64,000 nt of DNA, from NCBI RefSeq assembly GCF_000372725.1, contig NW_005201287.1:238952-302951 (forward strand), in the 5' to 3' direction. Positions 20,693 through 31,683 of the stretch are shown here, one piece after another. The notes below the pieces were generated by a model. That model worked only from the letters and a program-made list of their open reading frames with translations, searched no databases and was not told the origin of the DNA. Source of the DNA: Emiliania huxleyi CCMP1516 (Eukaryota; Haptophyta; Isochrysidales; Noelaerhabdaceae). A program made the translations under genes and the position numbers. Positions within the stretch are counted from its first letter, which is position 1. Every line of letters starts with the position of its first letter.

Positions 20693-20960
20693 AGGAGCAG
20701 ATACGTCAGTTAGTTGTGTTCACGCGCCGGGATATCGTGATTTCGTGTCCTCCGCAACCTGCACAGACTTTAGGCTACAACAGGTCGCTCATCATGTGTC
20801 ATGAGACATGACAAAAATGTTGATTGGCCCTCTACTCTGGGTCGCTGTCCCGACTCCGGTTCTTTTGTCTCTCTGTTAGGCCTAAAACTGTTAGGGTGAG
20901 CGCGCACACAAACCTCTAACACACCGGCGTCCAGGCAGCACCCCGCCCCTCACCCCTAGC

Positions 20961-21477
20961 TCACCCCTTCTTCTTGGCCGCCGCGAGGCTCGCCTTAATG
21001 GAGGTGGACGAGCGGGCGTGCAGCCCCGCCTGCGGCGCGCGCTTCGCCACGACGTACTCGATGCCCCGCTCGGCGCACTGCTGCCGCTTGCTCGGCTGGT
21101 CGCCTGTTCACACCCTCGAGGCGTGAAGCGACGCTGTTCACGGCTGCCGCTGGCGAGTAAGCGTGTCGCCGTCGTGATTGACAAAGAAGATGTCCGGCTT
21201 CACCGCGTCGAGGTCTGCGCCTACAACGACACACGACCACGGACACGTCCCGAGCGCGACCTCTTCCGCCCAGTCGCACCGCAGCGATTCCCGGGCGGCC
21301 CTGGTCGTGCCCCATGCCCCTGGCGACAAACGCGTGCGACACCCACCGGATCGCGCCAACCTCGGCGGGACAGAGTGATAAGAAGAGTAGGAACAGTAAG
21401 CAATAGTCATTATGAATGGTGACAGCTGACTAGGCTTGGCGAGTCCGCAAAGCTTCGCGGAGCTCTCATCCCTCTCT

Positions 21478-21544
<67 letters not shown>

Positions 21545-21913
21545 CCATGTACACCCGCTCAGCCTCTGGAAACATGGGCGCAGCCTTGAGGGCGGTGACG
21601 TTGGCGTCGTTGCCGACGGAGACGTGCAGCTCGCCCAGAGCGGCGGCCTAGTGCGTACCAGCGGGCATCAGAGCACTGAGAGCTGGCTTCGACCGCGACA
21701 TGATGTGTTACGGATCACGGTACGGGTGGAGCGAGCCTCCTCGAAGAAGGCAACGTGGCCCGAGTGCAATAGGTCAAAACAGCCGGAGACGAAGACTCGC
21801 CGCCTTCGCCGCGGCCGCCGCCGCTGCGCGTGCGAGTGAGCGGTGAGCGCCAGCACGCCCAGCACGAACCCGGCGGCGGCAGGCGCGAACGATGAAAGCC
21901 ACGAAGGCGGCAT
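20961..21913 (-). CDS. Membrane-anchored cytidylyltransferase-like protein
   Basis: Exons on the minus strand are 21737-21913, 21555-21647, 21300-21360, 21170-21220 and 20961-21103, which together give an uninterrupted 174-residue frame. The N-terminus has a hydrophobic segment (AAAGFVLGVLALTA) that may be a signal anchor. RVFVSGCFDLLHSGHVAFFE is the nucleotidyltransferase HxGH signature; ELHVSVGNDANVTALK, VKPDIFFVNHDGD and the tail GLHARSSTSIK complete the core, the tail matching the RSST(S) end of CTP:phosphoethanolamine/phosphocholine or glycerol-3-phosphate cytidylyltransferases. By family it would make a CDP-activated alcohol for phospholipid or glycan synthesis; the exact substrate is not visible. 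At 174 residues it is a single catalytic domain. The second intron contains a (CT)n microsatellite. Two introns are GC-AG with a repeat of the downstream exon start. The candidate promoter motif AAATTCTTTTC is 22-35 bp upstream of the ATG. Confidence 0.82.
21481..21541. repeat. (CT)n microsatellite in intron
   Basis: About 30 CT units are uninterrupted within the cytidylyltransferase intron 21361-21554. Read on the gene strand it is (GA)n close to the 5' splice site. Confidence 0.95.
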
Positions 21914-22467
21914 GGTCGGTGGAGGACAGCGCTAAGAAAAGAATTTTGAAAGGCGCTGCGCCTGCTCAGGGTGTGTGGCAGCCAGCTGGCTGTGTGTCTT
22001 GTGAGCTTGTTTGTGTCTGTGTGTCGCTCGTGCGTGTCGTCATCATCTGTCTAGCGTCCACCCATACCGCGTTGGTGTCCAGTCCGAGCCTGGCTGTTCT
22101 TCACCTTTCTACCTACCTACCTGCCTGCTACTTCTGAGCGCGCTCGCGAACATTACGGGGCCGCAGGAACGCGGGACTCGCAAATAAGCCCACAGCCACT
22201 TAAGCTGACGCATGGCTCTCATTTATTAAGTGTTCATTCAGGAGCATTCGCAATGCGTTCGTTCGGGGGCACGAGTGGAGGCGACGTTTGAGAGGGCGGT
22301 CGGGGAGGAGCAAAAAGTGGTGCTTCCAAAGAAGTAGTTTTCGGGATGAAGGCAGGCTTGATGAAGGCAGGCAGGCCACGTGTCTCCAACCGGCGATCCC
22401 TCGGCGCCCGCCGAGAGAAAAGGCCCCACGGCTGGCCATACACGCCACCGCCCCTCCGTCCGTTCCA
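21914..22467. other. Divergent intergenic region
   Basis: No gene is seen. The A/T-rich motif at 21935-21950 belongs to the minus-strand cytidylyltransferase. A GTGTGT-rich stretch lies at 21980-22040. Confidence 0.5.
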
Positions 22468-22608
22468 ATGGGTCTCTGCTCGTCGACTGCAAAGCCGGAG
22501 CCGCCCTCGCCCGTCGAGACGGTGATGCAGATGTACAAGTCCTTTGGTGAGGGCGATATCGCCGCCATCCTCAAGGCGGGAGATCCGTTCAATACCAAAC
22601 AACTCTAA
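22468..22608 (+). pseudogene. SnoaL/NTF2-like N-terminal fragment
   Basis: From ATG 22468 the frame reads MGLCSSTAKPEPPSP and then VETVMQMYKSFGEGDIAAIL, the typical first helix of SnoaL-like/NTF2-fold proteins. It then stops after GDPFNTKQL. A complete domain needs ~110 further residues; none were found in the next 350 bp, though a distant exon cannot be excluded. The start MGLCSS fits an N-myristoylation plus palmitoylation signal. Probably a truncated gene or the first exon of an unresolved one. Confidence 0.5.
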
Positions 22609-22961
22609 CACACTTTGTTTTTGGATTTTAGTAGCGAAAAGAAAAAAGAAAGGACTCGCACGCACTGGCACAAACAATTTCACCACAAAAGAAGAACGAA
22701 AGACCCCAGATCGGCATCCATGCCTTTCTGGACAGGGTGGCCCGCCACAACGACCCCTGGAATTGCAACTTTCCTCCCTTGATCCCTTAGCGTAAAAAAG
22801 AAACATTGGGTTTGTACTATTACAACGAAGGCGCTCTCAAAAAAGAAATAAAATCTGCTCGCCAGTCACCACGAAAAGAAGAAATAACCCAGGTCACAAA
22901 AAGCGATCGCTCCGAGTGTTGTGGCCGACCACTTTGGGTTGAGCCCGGACGGCGGCGCACA

Positions 22962-25900
22962 ATGGCGCCAGTGATCGCCTTGTTTGCAGCGCTTGTACAG
23001 GAATCGCCAAAATCAGCGTGTGGCCCCGTCAGCAGCTCCGAGAGCCGCAACTGCACCCAGCGGTGCCCGTCTGAGCTCTCCACTCTCTGCGACGCACACA
23101 AGGACGTCCCGGCGGCGCTACTCGGCTTTGAGGAGGACAGCCTGTGGATCCCGCGTCTGGATGAGTTCAACTCGTGCACTGGGTCCCGAATAACCCTCAC
23201 CTACACCCTTCTGGGAGAGGACGGCATGGCAGATGCGCTTGAGGCCGACTGTGGCACCGTCGCCCCGACGCCGTCAGAGGGCGCTGGCATCTACGACGGC
23301 TATGTGGTGCAAGCCCCGTGGGTTCCCAATGTGGAGCCGTTGCTTGAGAATCTGTCTCCGCGCATCGCCGCGACGCCAGAAATCGACTGGCTCGACATCA
23401 ACCCCACCAGCCGCTCGATTGTCTCCTTCAGCAATACGGCGCGCTGTCTCGCCCGCTCTCCTCTCCTCATGCCGAGTGCCAAGCTCACGGGTCGTGCCCG
23501 GCAGGTTCGCGCGCTGCCGCTCGACGTCGACTTCATCGCGATCGGGTGGCGCGAGGACGTCTTTCGGCAGTGGCAGCCTGAGCTCGAGGCGATGGGCCTC
23601 TGGCCAGGTCCGCCGCGAATACCGGCAGGAAGCTCTGCGCTGCTCCCGTACATGCGCATCATAGATTCGGCGAGTGGATGTAGGCCCGCCAGAGACGCTA
23701 GAGGAGCTGGTCGCCGTCTCCGAGTTTCTCAAGGGCAAGGACCACAACGGCGACGGCATCGGCGACTGGGGCTTTTGCCTCACGCCGCAGCCAAACTACT
23801 TCACGGCCTTTCTGGCGCCGCTGATGATGAGAAACGAGCAGGCGTGTGCATCCGGGGACTGCAGCGGGGACCGGACCGGCCAGAACCTCTTCTTCGACGT
23901 GCAGAGCTTCGAGACGACGGTCGGCAACGCCGCCTACATGCAGGTGCGCTGCCCCTCCCCGCCCCGCCCCGCACTGACCCCCTGAAAATCTGCCGTTGAT
24001 AAGGAGATCAATGGATTGCGCGGTATTATGTATTCTCAATCCCTGTCTAGATCACTGATATGCTGGTGCGATACAGCTGTACCTCACTCTCACCCTCACT
24101 CTCCCCTCCCTCTCACCCTATCGACGCAGCCCTCCCGCCCCCCCCCACATAGGCGCTCCAACTCTTCCACCGCGTCCTGCGCGCCTCAAACTGCCCCGAC
24201 CAGGCCGAGTCGGCGGACTGGGTGCCGCAAGCCCTGCGCGGCGACCCCCTGTTTTCCGGCGCCGGCAACAGCAAGTGCGACCGCAAGTCCGCCTTCGCGT
24301 CCGGCCGGTGCGCGGGCGTCATCTCGATGCCGGGCACGCTGACAAAGATGCTGACGGGCAAGTACACGCCGGTGACGCCGCAGTACCACGTCAACGCCTC
24401 GAGCGGCGAGAACACGACGTGGGCCCTGCCGGGGCATGACGCGGCGGACGGGTACTACTGGGGCCGCCGCGCCTTCTTCCCGGGCTCGGAGAAGGTGCTC
24501 GACCCTGCGACGGGAGGGCTGGTCGAGTGCACGCCCGACCTCTGCCCCAAGGCCGTCCGTCACAGCCGGACGGGCAAGCTGGTCGACCGAGTCCTCCTCT
24601 GCCTCTCGGAGCCTTCGAGGACCCTTCCAGGAACCCTCTCATAGGCAAGCTGGTCAACCGAGCAACCTTCTTCTCTGAGGGGGGGGAGGCGTACGCGCTG
24701 CGCGCCTCCTCGCCCGAAGGCAAGAAGAAGGCCCTCTTCGACCTCTTCACGTGGTTCTCGGAGCTGCCCCCGTCCAAGGTGCCGCTGACCGGCCTCTACC
24801 GCCAATCGCAAGTGGCGAATGCTGCGTCTTCGGTAGCCGAGCTGGTCGAGGAGGGCTGGCCGCAGCAGGCTGCGGACGACCTCGTCGAGCTCCTCGCCGA
24901 GCTCTTCGACGAAGGCAGCAACGCGGCGCAGGATCTGCTCCTGCTCGGCTTCAGCGACTACAACGAGCGGCTCGACCAGCGGCTGCTCGACGAGTTCCTG
25001 CTCACGCCGCCCTTCCTCACCGCACCCGAGGTCGACGAGCTCGCGTTCGCCGCCGCGAGCGACGCGCTAGTCAGCCAGCTGCGGAGCGACTACGACGATG
25101 TGACCCGCGACTACGGGGGCGCGGCGGGGCAGGTGCAGCGGTGGCGCGCGTCGCTCAACCTGCTGCCCCTCTCGGCCGCGGCGCTGTGCGACGGCTTCTA
25201 CGCCTCGCTCGACGAGGACGAGAAGCGCCGCTGCTCCGAGGACAACCTGCAGATCCTCGTGGCCACACTGTGTACGGTCGCCGGCTTGCTCGTGCTCGTG
25301 CTGCTCGTGCTCGGATGCCGCTCGATCCGGAGGGGAGTGAGGCGCAAGGCGGAGCTCGAGAGAGCCGCCGACGCGCTCGTGCGGCGGCAGGTGACGGACG
25401 CGATGGGCTACGTCAACGAGCTGCAGACTCCGATGGTGCTGATGCGCGCCTCGGACTTCATGCGGCTCGGCGAGCTCCGCCCGCACGAGGAGCTGCGCGA
25501 CGCGGGTGCGGTGGTCTTCGTCGACTCGGTGAGCGACCCCTTCTTGACGGAGCACCTGACCGTCTTCTTCTCGCACCAGTGGCTCGGCTACCAGGCGCCC
25601 GACCCCGACGCCGGGCCGGTGCACCAGCGCTCTCTCTCGCTGCCATGCCCAACCCCCCCCCTCCCCCCCTCCCCCCCCCCCCCCCCTCCTCCCCCCTCCT
25701 CCTCTTAGGCGCCCGACCCCGACGCCAAGCAGTTCCGCTCCATGTGCCGCGCGATCCTCGCGATCGGCGAGCGGGAGGGCGTCGCACCAGACGCCATCTA
25801 CGTGTGGGTCGACTGGGTCTCCATCCCGCAGCGCGTCAAGAGCGTGCAACAGCTGTCGATCAGCTCGCTGCCCCTCTTCGCCTCGCTGCTGCACTGCTTC

Positions 25901-27920
25901 GTCGTCGTCACGCCCGAAGCGATGCACCACGAGAGCCGCCAGAGGTGCGACCGCTCCACCTTCCACTCGCGCTGCTGGTGCCGCGCCGAGGTGATGTCGC
26001 ATTGGGCTCGCCGCGGCGCAGCGAACATGTACTACGCCGATGAGGAGGGGCTGCAGCCGATGGCGCCCAAGGGGGTGGCCTCGGTGGCCGAGGAGGAGGA
26101 CTTCCTCTCGTCTATCCACGTGTTCGAGGGAGAGCTCTCCTGCTGCGCGCTCGGCCACCCGGGCGGACGGCCGTGCGACCGCGAGCTGCTCGTCTTGCCC
26201 ATCCTTGGGCTGTACGGCCAGATCTACGAGCAGGTGCGTTGCGGGCACCCACCTCGGCCAGTCTCGCCGGATCTCGCCTAATCTCGGCGAATCTCGGGCA
26301 GGTGGTGCACTGCGGGGACCCGGCCGCCGCGAAGGCGAGGGCGGAGGAGCAGCCGGAGGGCGAGTTGTCGCTGGCGACCGTCTCTCACTCAACGGACTCG
26401 ACCATCGGGGGAGGAGGCGGCGGCGGAGGAGGAGCAGGAGGAGGAGGCGAGGCGGGCGGTGACCCGTACCCGATCTCGGAGCAATCTCGCTGCCCTCCGA
26501 TGCGGTCCGAGATGCGGTCCGAGGCGAGGGGCGGCGGCCGGCACGCGAGGGCGTGCGACCAGTGCGACGAGGCCAACTCGCCGCACAAGGCGCTGCGCTT
26601 CAGCGGGGCCGAGACGGCGGGCGACCCTACGAGCGACGAGAGCCGCCGTCGCTCCTGCGCTTCTGACGACGTGGCGCGACGAGCCGTGCCCCCTTCGGCT
26701 CCGCACAGCCCTCCCGTTTCTGGACGCGCGGCCCTTCGCTTCTTAGGCGCGGGCAAGCGTGACTACACTCCTACGCACTCGACACTACAGCCAAGCAAGC
26801 CTTGGCGTAGGCGCACGCTCGCGTCATCTTCGACACGGTCCGCCCGCGCGTCAAGGCAAGCTGGCCTATGGCCACCGCTCCTCCTCCTCCTCCCTTGTGT
26901 GTCTCACACGGCACCGCTCTCCCTTGCGGCACAGGCAATCTTCCCGCGAACCTACGTCCACGTCTCCGCCGCCGGCAAGGAGGAGAGACCACTTTTCGGC
27001 GACCTCATCTCGGCCATCGAGTCCGAGATCGACGCGCGGGGCGGTGGTGGCGGCCGGCTGAGGCCAACCTTTGGCAGGTACCAGCCCGGTGCGAAGTACG
27101 CTGAGCCGCTCGACGCCGCCGCCACGCCGGGCGGTCGGCCACGCATGCACCGCCCCCCTTCGTCGATCGCGAGCAGCGTGACTTCGCCCTACAGCCGCCG
27201 CCGCTCCGCCTCGACGGGGCACGCTGTCGCCTTTGGCCTTGGCGAAGCGCGCGCCTCGCGCGGCGCACTCGCCGTTCTGCCCTCTGCTCCTCCCACCTGC
27301 AGCAGCCTTCTCGGAGCCGGGAGCCCCTCCTGTGTAGGCTCGCGCACCTCTGGCGACTCGACGGCCATGCACAAGTCATTGATTCGTTCGTAGCTCCTGT
27401 TCATAGGCTCGCGACACTCCGGCGACTCGTCGCCCAACCGGCGCTCCTTCCGCTCCTCGCTCTCGCGGCACGGCAGCGAGATCAGCGGCTCGGTCAGCTC
27501 TGGCGCTGTGCGGTTCCGCGAGTCGGCGCGGCAGGCGCTCGCGCTGAGTCGAGCGGGGGTGCTCTCGGGCGGCGGAGCGAGGCGGCAGGTGCCGCGCCGC
27601 TCGTAGCTCGGCTCATCTCGGCTCATCTCGGGCTATCTCGGGCTATCTTGGCAGGTGCCGCCGCGCCACTCGACGGCAAGCTCGACGCCGTCCAGCGGGG
27701 GCGGCGCGAGGCGGGGCGCACCTTCGCAGGCGCAGATGAGTCGAGATGAGTTCCGAGGTGAGCCGAGGTGAGCCGAGGTGATGCCCCGCCACAGGCGTGG
27801 AGCTCCTCGCCCGCCGCGTCTCCCGCGAGGCCGAGGCGGCTCGGCTCGTTCACGGAGGACGAGGACGAGGGCGGCGGCGAGGAGGAGGGCGCTGTCGCCG
27901 CGCCGTCGCAGCTCGTGTGA
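22962..27920 (+). CDS. Receptor-like protein: bacterial-type solute-binding ectodomain, one TM, TIR-like 'FFSHQW' domain
   Basis: Eleven exons were traced; the firm ones are 22962-23607, 23684-23943, 24153-24573, 24645-25594, 25709-26233 and from 26302, with shorter tail exons to TGA 27920. Residues ~30-560 resemble an extracellular solute-binding protein of the sugar ABC-transporter type (LDVDFIAIGWREDVF, DHNGDGIGDWGF, ISMPGTLTKML, GYYWGRRAFFPGSEK). A single membrane span follows (LVATLCTVAGLLVLVLLVLG). The inner part has PMVLMRASDFMRLGELRPHE, then LTVFFSHQWLGY, AIYVWVDWVSIPQ and CFVVVTPEAM, laid out like the strands of a TIR fold. The tail is Gly/Ser-rich with AIFPRTYVHVSAAGKEERPL, LFGDLISAIE and an acidic end. 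By architecture it should bind a small ligand outside and signal inside; no ligand can be named. The signal sequence (MAPVIALFAALVQ) is short, so an upstream exon is possible. Nearly all introns carry boundary repeats. Confidence 0.8.
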
Positions 27921-28531
27921 GCTCCTCTTGAGTGCATGCTGGCGCCGCAAGAGCAGCGCGGGATTGGTCGTTTCGCCTCGGAGACAGACCTTGGCGCCGG
28001 GCTGTAGTAGTCCGCCCACCCCCTTTCACCCCTCTCATCCGCAGTCGTACCACCGAGTGCACCCGGCTTGGGAAGCCACCTTGTACGTTAGTTGCACCCA
28101 GCGGGGGAAGCACCTCTGACGCGTACTGTCATGCAGATTACTCCTTGTTTTGTTCGTCATAGATTTAGATAGCGGAGAGCGGTATCGTTGGGAGTTGAGT
28201 GGGCGGCCTCGTCTGTAAGTAAGACTAAAGCGGGTAAGGGGCCTTAGCCTTACCCCGCTTCATTCACCCTCGCCGTGGCCTCGCTTCGCTGCTTGGTGTT
28301 TCTGAACACGGCTCGGGGGAGGGCCCTAAAACCTAAATCGTGCAGAGATCGACTTGTTCGACGACGAGAGTGGGATGGCTATCAGCTGGCGGGCGTGCAG
28401 CGGATGATAGAGGTCGGCACACCGTTCGCAAAGAGGCTTTGAGGTTGAAGCGCTCAAGCAACGACTTGCCGTGAGGAGCCGATCGCCACTTCGATGAGTC
28501 ACGCTCGGCGGCGCATATCACTTGGGCTAGT
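27921..28531. other. Intergenic region
   Basis: 3' flank of the receptor gene. A small inverted motif 'GGTAAGGGGCCTTAGCCTTACC' (split here as GGTAAGG, GGCCTTAG, CCTTACC) near 28233-28257 could be a fold-back. No gene was recognised. Confidence 0.4.
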
Positions 28532-29026
28532 TCCACTTACAAAAAAGAAAGAAAGAAAACAGACAACCCAAGGGAGGGATGGGAGGACGGCACGCCGCCA
28601 CCACACAGGGATTTTAAGGAGAGGTGTGTGGTGCGCTATCCGTCGCCCACCCTAGGGAGTCTGCCTCTTCCTATCTCTCTTCGCAGTCTCTCGCCGATTC
28701 TCGCTGCAACCTTCATGCCACCTCGCGGTCGTCCCACCCTCGTCATTCTCTCCCTTGTCACTTCCTCCTCTGTCGCGTCGTTCTCTTCTGCCTCGTCCTG
28801 CGACGCCGCCGCCTGCCGGTCCCTTGTTCTCGCGGCTTCTTTCGCCTTTCGGCGCAACTCCGTCCTCCTCGCGGCGTATCCTGGCCCCTCGAGTCTATCG
28901 AGCTCCCCTCGCGCAAGGACCACATTTCTGACTCCCACTCCGATCATTTGCCTACAGGTCATGTTGTTGCTCAGGTCCACTCTCTCTTCGAACACTCGTG
29001 CCTCTACGGATGATCCACTTACAAAA
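28532..29026 (-). mobile_element. 470-bp insertion with 13-bp target-site duplication
   Basis: TCCACTTACAAAA occurs at 28532-28544 and again at 29014-29026, exactly bordering a 470-bp block (28545-29014) that is nearly identical to 14171-14640. On the minus strand the block is a 5'-truncated copy of the ORF at 14262-14870 with a (TTTC)n tail next to the left duplication. The length of the duplication and the truncation fit target-primed reverse transcription by a LINE-type machinery. Confidence 0.8.
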
Positions 29027-29123
29027 CTTTGATATGGTCAGCGTTTGAATTCTTTTTTCGAAGCCCAGCGCGGGAGGCCGCGCAGAGAGGAGGCGCTCAG
29101 CATCCGCAACCCCGCCCGTTTGC

Positions 29124-31130
29124 ATGCCCGGCCGGACGAAGGCTGGCTTGGCCGGCTCCCGGCGCGGAAACGCGTCAACGGCGGCTACTGCTGCGCCGCT
29201 CGCGCTGCCGAAACGGATCGAGGCGGCGGCGGAGAAGGGCAAGGTCGACGTGGTGCAGACGTGGCTCAGCGGGGCTGGGCGGGTTGATGCGACGTGCGTG
29301 CATCGCGGCGTGAGTGGCTGTACGCTCCTGCTGATCGCCGCCGAACACGGTCACAAGCAGCTCGTTGAAGTGCTGCTGCAGCGCGGCGCGGAGGCGGACG
29401 CGCGAGACAGCGAAGACCACACGGCGCTGATGGCCGCCGCCGCCAAGGGCCACGAGCAGGTGGCCGAGATGCTGCTGCGGCACGGCGCAGGGATCAACCT
29501 GCAGGACAATATCGGCGGCACCGCGCTGCTAGTGGCCGCTTTCCACAACCATCCCGCCGTGGTGCTCCGCCTGCTGCGCGCGGGCGCAGACATGACACTG
29601 CGCGTTGCGGCGGGCAAGACGGCGCTACAGATTGCCAAGGAGGAGGGCCACGCCGAGTGCGTCGAGGCCTTCAGGACGTATCTCGGGGAGGTGACGGCGG
29701 CGCGCAGCAAGGCGCCGTCGGCCGAGGCGGGTGGCGCAGGGGCGAGCGGCGCACCCGCAGGCGAGGCGGTGGAAGGCAGCAGTGCTTTGGCCTCTGCCTC
29801 GAGCGGCGAGGGCGGCGTGGAGGCCGAGCCGAGCAGCGGGGCGGTGCCAGAGGAGGTCGTGCTGGCGGCTGAGCGAGGAGACGAGTCGCCGGTGCTGGCG
29901 TGGCTCGACGGCGGCGGGCGGGTGGATGAGAGGTTCGAGTACACAGGTTTTGGTGACGGCTCTCGTAAGAGCGGCATGACGCTGCTGATGCTCGCAATGG
30001 CCAATGGCCGCGCGGGGTTGGCCGAGGCGCTTCTGCGGCGCGGCGCAGATGTCTCGTTGCAGACCAGCAACGGCAGCACCGTGCTGATGTTCGCCGCCGT
30101 GAACGGCTTCGAGAAGATGGTCGAGCTGGCACTGCGGCGTGGCGCGGAGGTCGACCAGCCAAACAAGGTTGGCAGCGCTGCGCTGATCGAGGCCGCCTAC
30201 AGAGGCCACGAGCGGGTTGTAGACACGCTGATCCGGCACGGCGCGGAGATCGATCTGCAGAACCAAAACGGCGACACCGCTCTGATGTTCGCCGCTGCCA
30301 ACGGCCATCCCGACTTGGTGCTCCGCTTACTGCGGGCGGGCGCAGATGCGACGCTGCGCTCTAAGGATGGCGAGAACGCGCTGCGGTGGGCCAAGGAGAA
30401 TGGCCACGCCGAGTGCGTGCGCGCCCTCAAGGAGCATGCGGCGGCCGAGAAGGCGGCGGAGAAGGCGGCGAAAGAGGCGGCGTGGGCTGCGGGGGCGGCG
30501 GAGAGGGAGGCGCAGAGGGCGGCGGAGGAGAAGGAGGCGGCGCGGCACGCCGACGAGCTGCTGGCGGAGGTCGAGGCTGAGAAGCGCGCCAAGGGCAAGA
30601 AGGGCAAGAAGAAGAAGAAGAAGAAGGGCGGCGGGAGCGGCGGGGCTGGGCCGTCGCAGGAGTCCGAGGCGCCGGCAGAGGCGGCGGCGACAGCCAAGCC
30701 CGCGCCGTTGGACAGGGAGGGGCTGCTCAAGCTTCTCGCGGAGCTCCACGAGGACAGGATCCGGTTCGGCATCACGCCGGAGACGTCGGTCGAGGGGCTG
30801 GCAGAGGCGCTGGGAGAGGCGGCGGGCGAGGCGAGCGAGGAGGAGGGCGACGAGGAGACGGCGGAGGCGGCCGAGGAGGAGGGCGAGGAGGAGGGCGAGG
30901 AGGAGGGCGAGGAGGCGGCAGCGGAGGCGGCAGCGGAGGCGCGCCGGCAGGCTGAGGCGGAGGCTGCGGCTGTGGCAGCGGCAGAGGAAGAGGAGGCTGC
31001 CGCAGCGGAGGAGGAGGCGGCCGAGGCGGCCGAGGCGGCAGTAGCGGCGGCAGAGGCGGCGCTCGCCGCAGCCAAGGCGAGGCGCGCGTCAGTTGCCGCT
31101 GCGAGGGCCAGGGCGCGGGAGGCGGCCTAG
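29124..31130 (+). CDS. Ankyrin-repeat protein with acidic Ala/Glu coiled tail (1)
   Basis: This is one open frame of 668 codons from ATG 29124 to TAG 31130, with no intron needed. Two ankyrin blocks (residues ~35-190 and ~245-440) contain the usual GxTALMxAAxxGHxxVVxxLLxxGA pattern; each block ends with the variant LLRAGADxTLR, GKTALQ, AKEEGHAEC. The linker EVVLAAERGDESPVLAWLDG restarts the second block. Residues ~440-668 are low-complexity Ala/Glu/Lys coiled coil with a Lys-rich segment that could act as a nuclear signal (KGKKGKKKKKKKG). A function beyond protein binding cannot be given. It is paralogous to the gene at 36061-38217 on the other strand and convergent with it. The A/T-rich motif GAATTCTTTTTTCG lies ~65 bp before the ATG. 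Confidence 0.85.
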   Translation: MPGRTKAGLAGSRRGNASTAATAAPLALPKRIEAAAEKGKVDVVQTWLSGAGRVDATCVHRGVSGCTLLLIAAEHGHKQLVEVLLQRGAEADARDSEDHTALMAAAAKGHEQVAEMLLRHGAGINLQDNIGGTALLVAAFHNHPAVVLRLLRAGADMTLRVAAGKTALQIAKEEGHAECVEAFRTYLGEVTAARSKAPSAEAGGAGASGAPAGEAVEGSSALASASSGEGGVEAEPSSGAVPEEVVLAAERGDESPVLAWLDGGGRVDERFEYTGFGDGSRKSGMTLLMLAMANGRAGLAEALLRRGADVSLQTSNGSTVLMFAAVNGFEKMVELALRRGAEVDQPNKVGSAALIEAAYRGHERVVDTLIRHGAEIDLQNQNGDTALMFAAANGHPDLVLRLLRAGADATLRSKDGENALRWAKENGHAECVRALKEHAAAEKAAEKAAKEAAWAAGAAEREAQRAAEEKEAARHADELLAEVEAEKRAKGKKGKKKKKKKGGGSGGAGPSQESEAPAEAAATAKPAPLDREGLLKLLAELHEDRIRFGITPETSVEGLAEALGEAAGEASEEEGDEETAEAAEEEGEEEGEEEGEEAAAEAAAEARRQAEAEAAAVAAAEEEEAAAAEEEAAEAAEAAVAAAEAALAAAKARRASVAAARARAREAA

Positions 31131-31683
31131 CCCGCGCGCAAGGACAGCTGGCGCAGTGGCAGCCATGGGGAAGGGTCTCTCGTACTCTGGGGCGCGTTCT
31201 CTCGTGAACGATCGTGGCTGTGGGCTGGGCCCCGCGCCGCGCGGGCGCGCGTGCGGTCCCTCGAGGTCTCGCCGGGAGCTGCTAACACAGCCGTACGAAG
31301 GGTGGGCGGTGGCGCGAGAAAGTTGCAACTCGCATAGAGTGCGAGTGCATCTCTCAGCGCAGAGTGACTCAGAGTGTGGGTGTGGCTGTGGCGACACCGT
31401 GTGGGCGTGCAGTCCGGGAGTGGGGTTTCGGGAGCGCGGCTTTTCCCTACGGGGCACATGTTGTCCAACGTCGAAATCAGCGCACACATATCGGCAAGCT
31501 TCTCTCTCTTTCTTCGGGTTAGGGAGTCTGTGTGAGTGCGGGCAGCGTGGCAGGCAATCACGGGCCCTTGGAGCACTTTTGGAGTGTGCGGTGCAGTCGG
31601 CAGCCTCACATCCAGGGCCGGGGAGCTCAGAAGCACACCCAGCGGGCCGGATCATGATCGGGATCGGGCTACTTGCGCAAAAA
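31131..31683. other. Intergenic, with R1 and other repeat fragments
   Basis: 31504-31562 matches 16903-16965. 31566-31675 is an R1 copy starting with the GAGCAC...GGAGTGT block and running to CAGCGGGCCGGATCATGATC. There is no gene. Confidence 0.55.

Larger units (their letters stand above)
19746..20960. other. Intergenic region with repeats
   Basis: No gene is seen between the repeat protein and the cytidylyltransferase. The region holds R2 copy 2 (20408-20567), a strong hairpin (20654-20692) and otherwise unremarkable sequence. Both neighbouring genes point towards it, so two 3' ends are expected here. Confidence 0.6.

Noticed and set aside
21230-21290. Apparent exon DWAEEVALG in the cytidylyltransferase
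   Set aside because: It looks family-like, but using it breaks the frame; the phase-consistent model places it inside the GC-AG intron 21221-21299.
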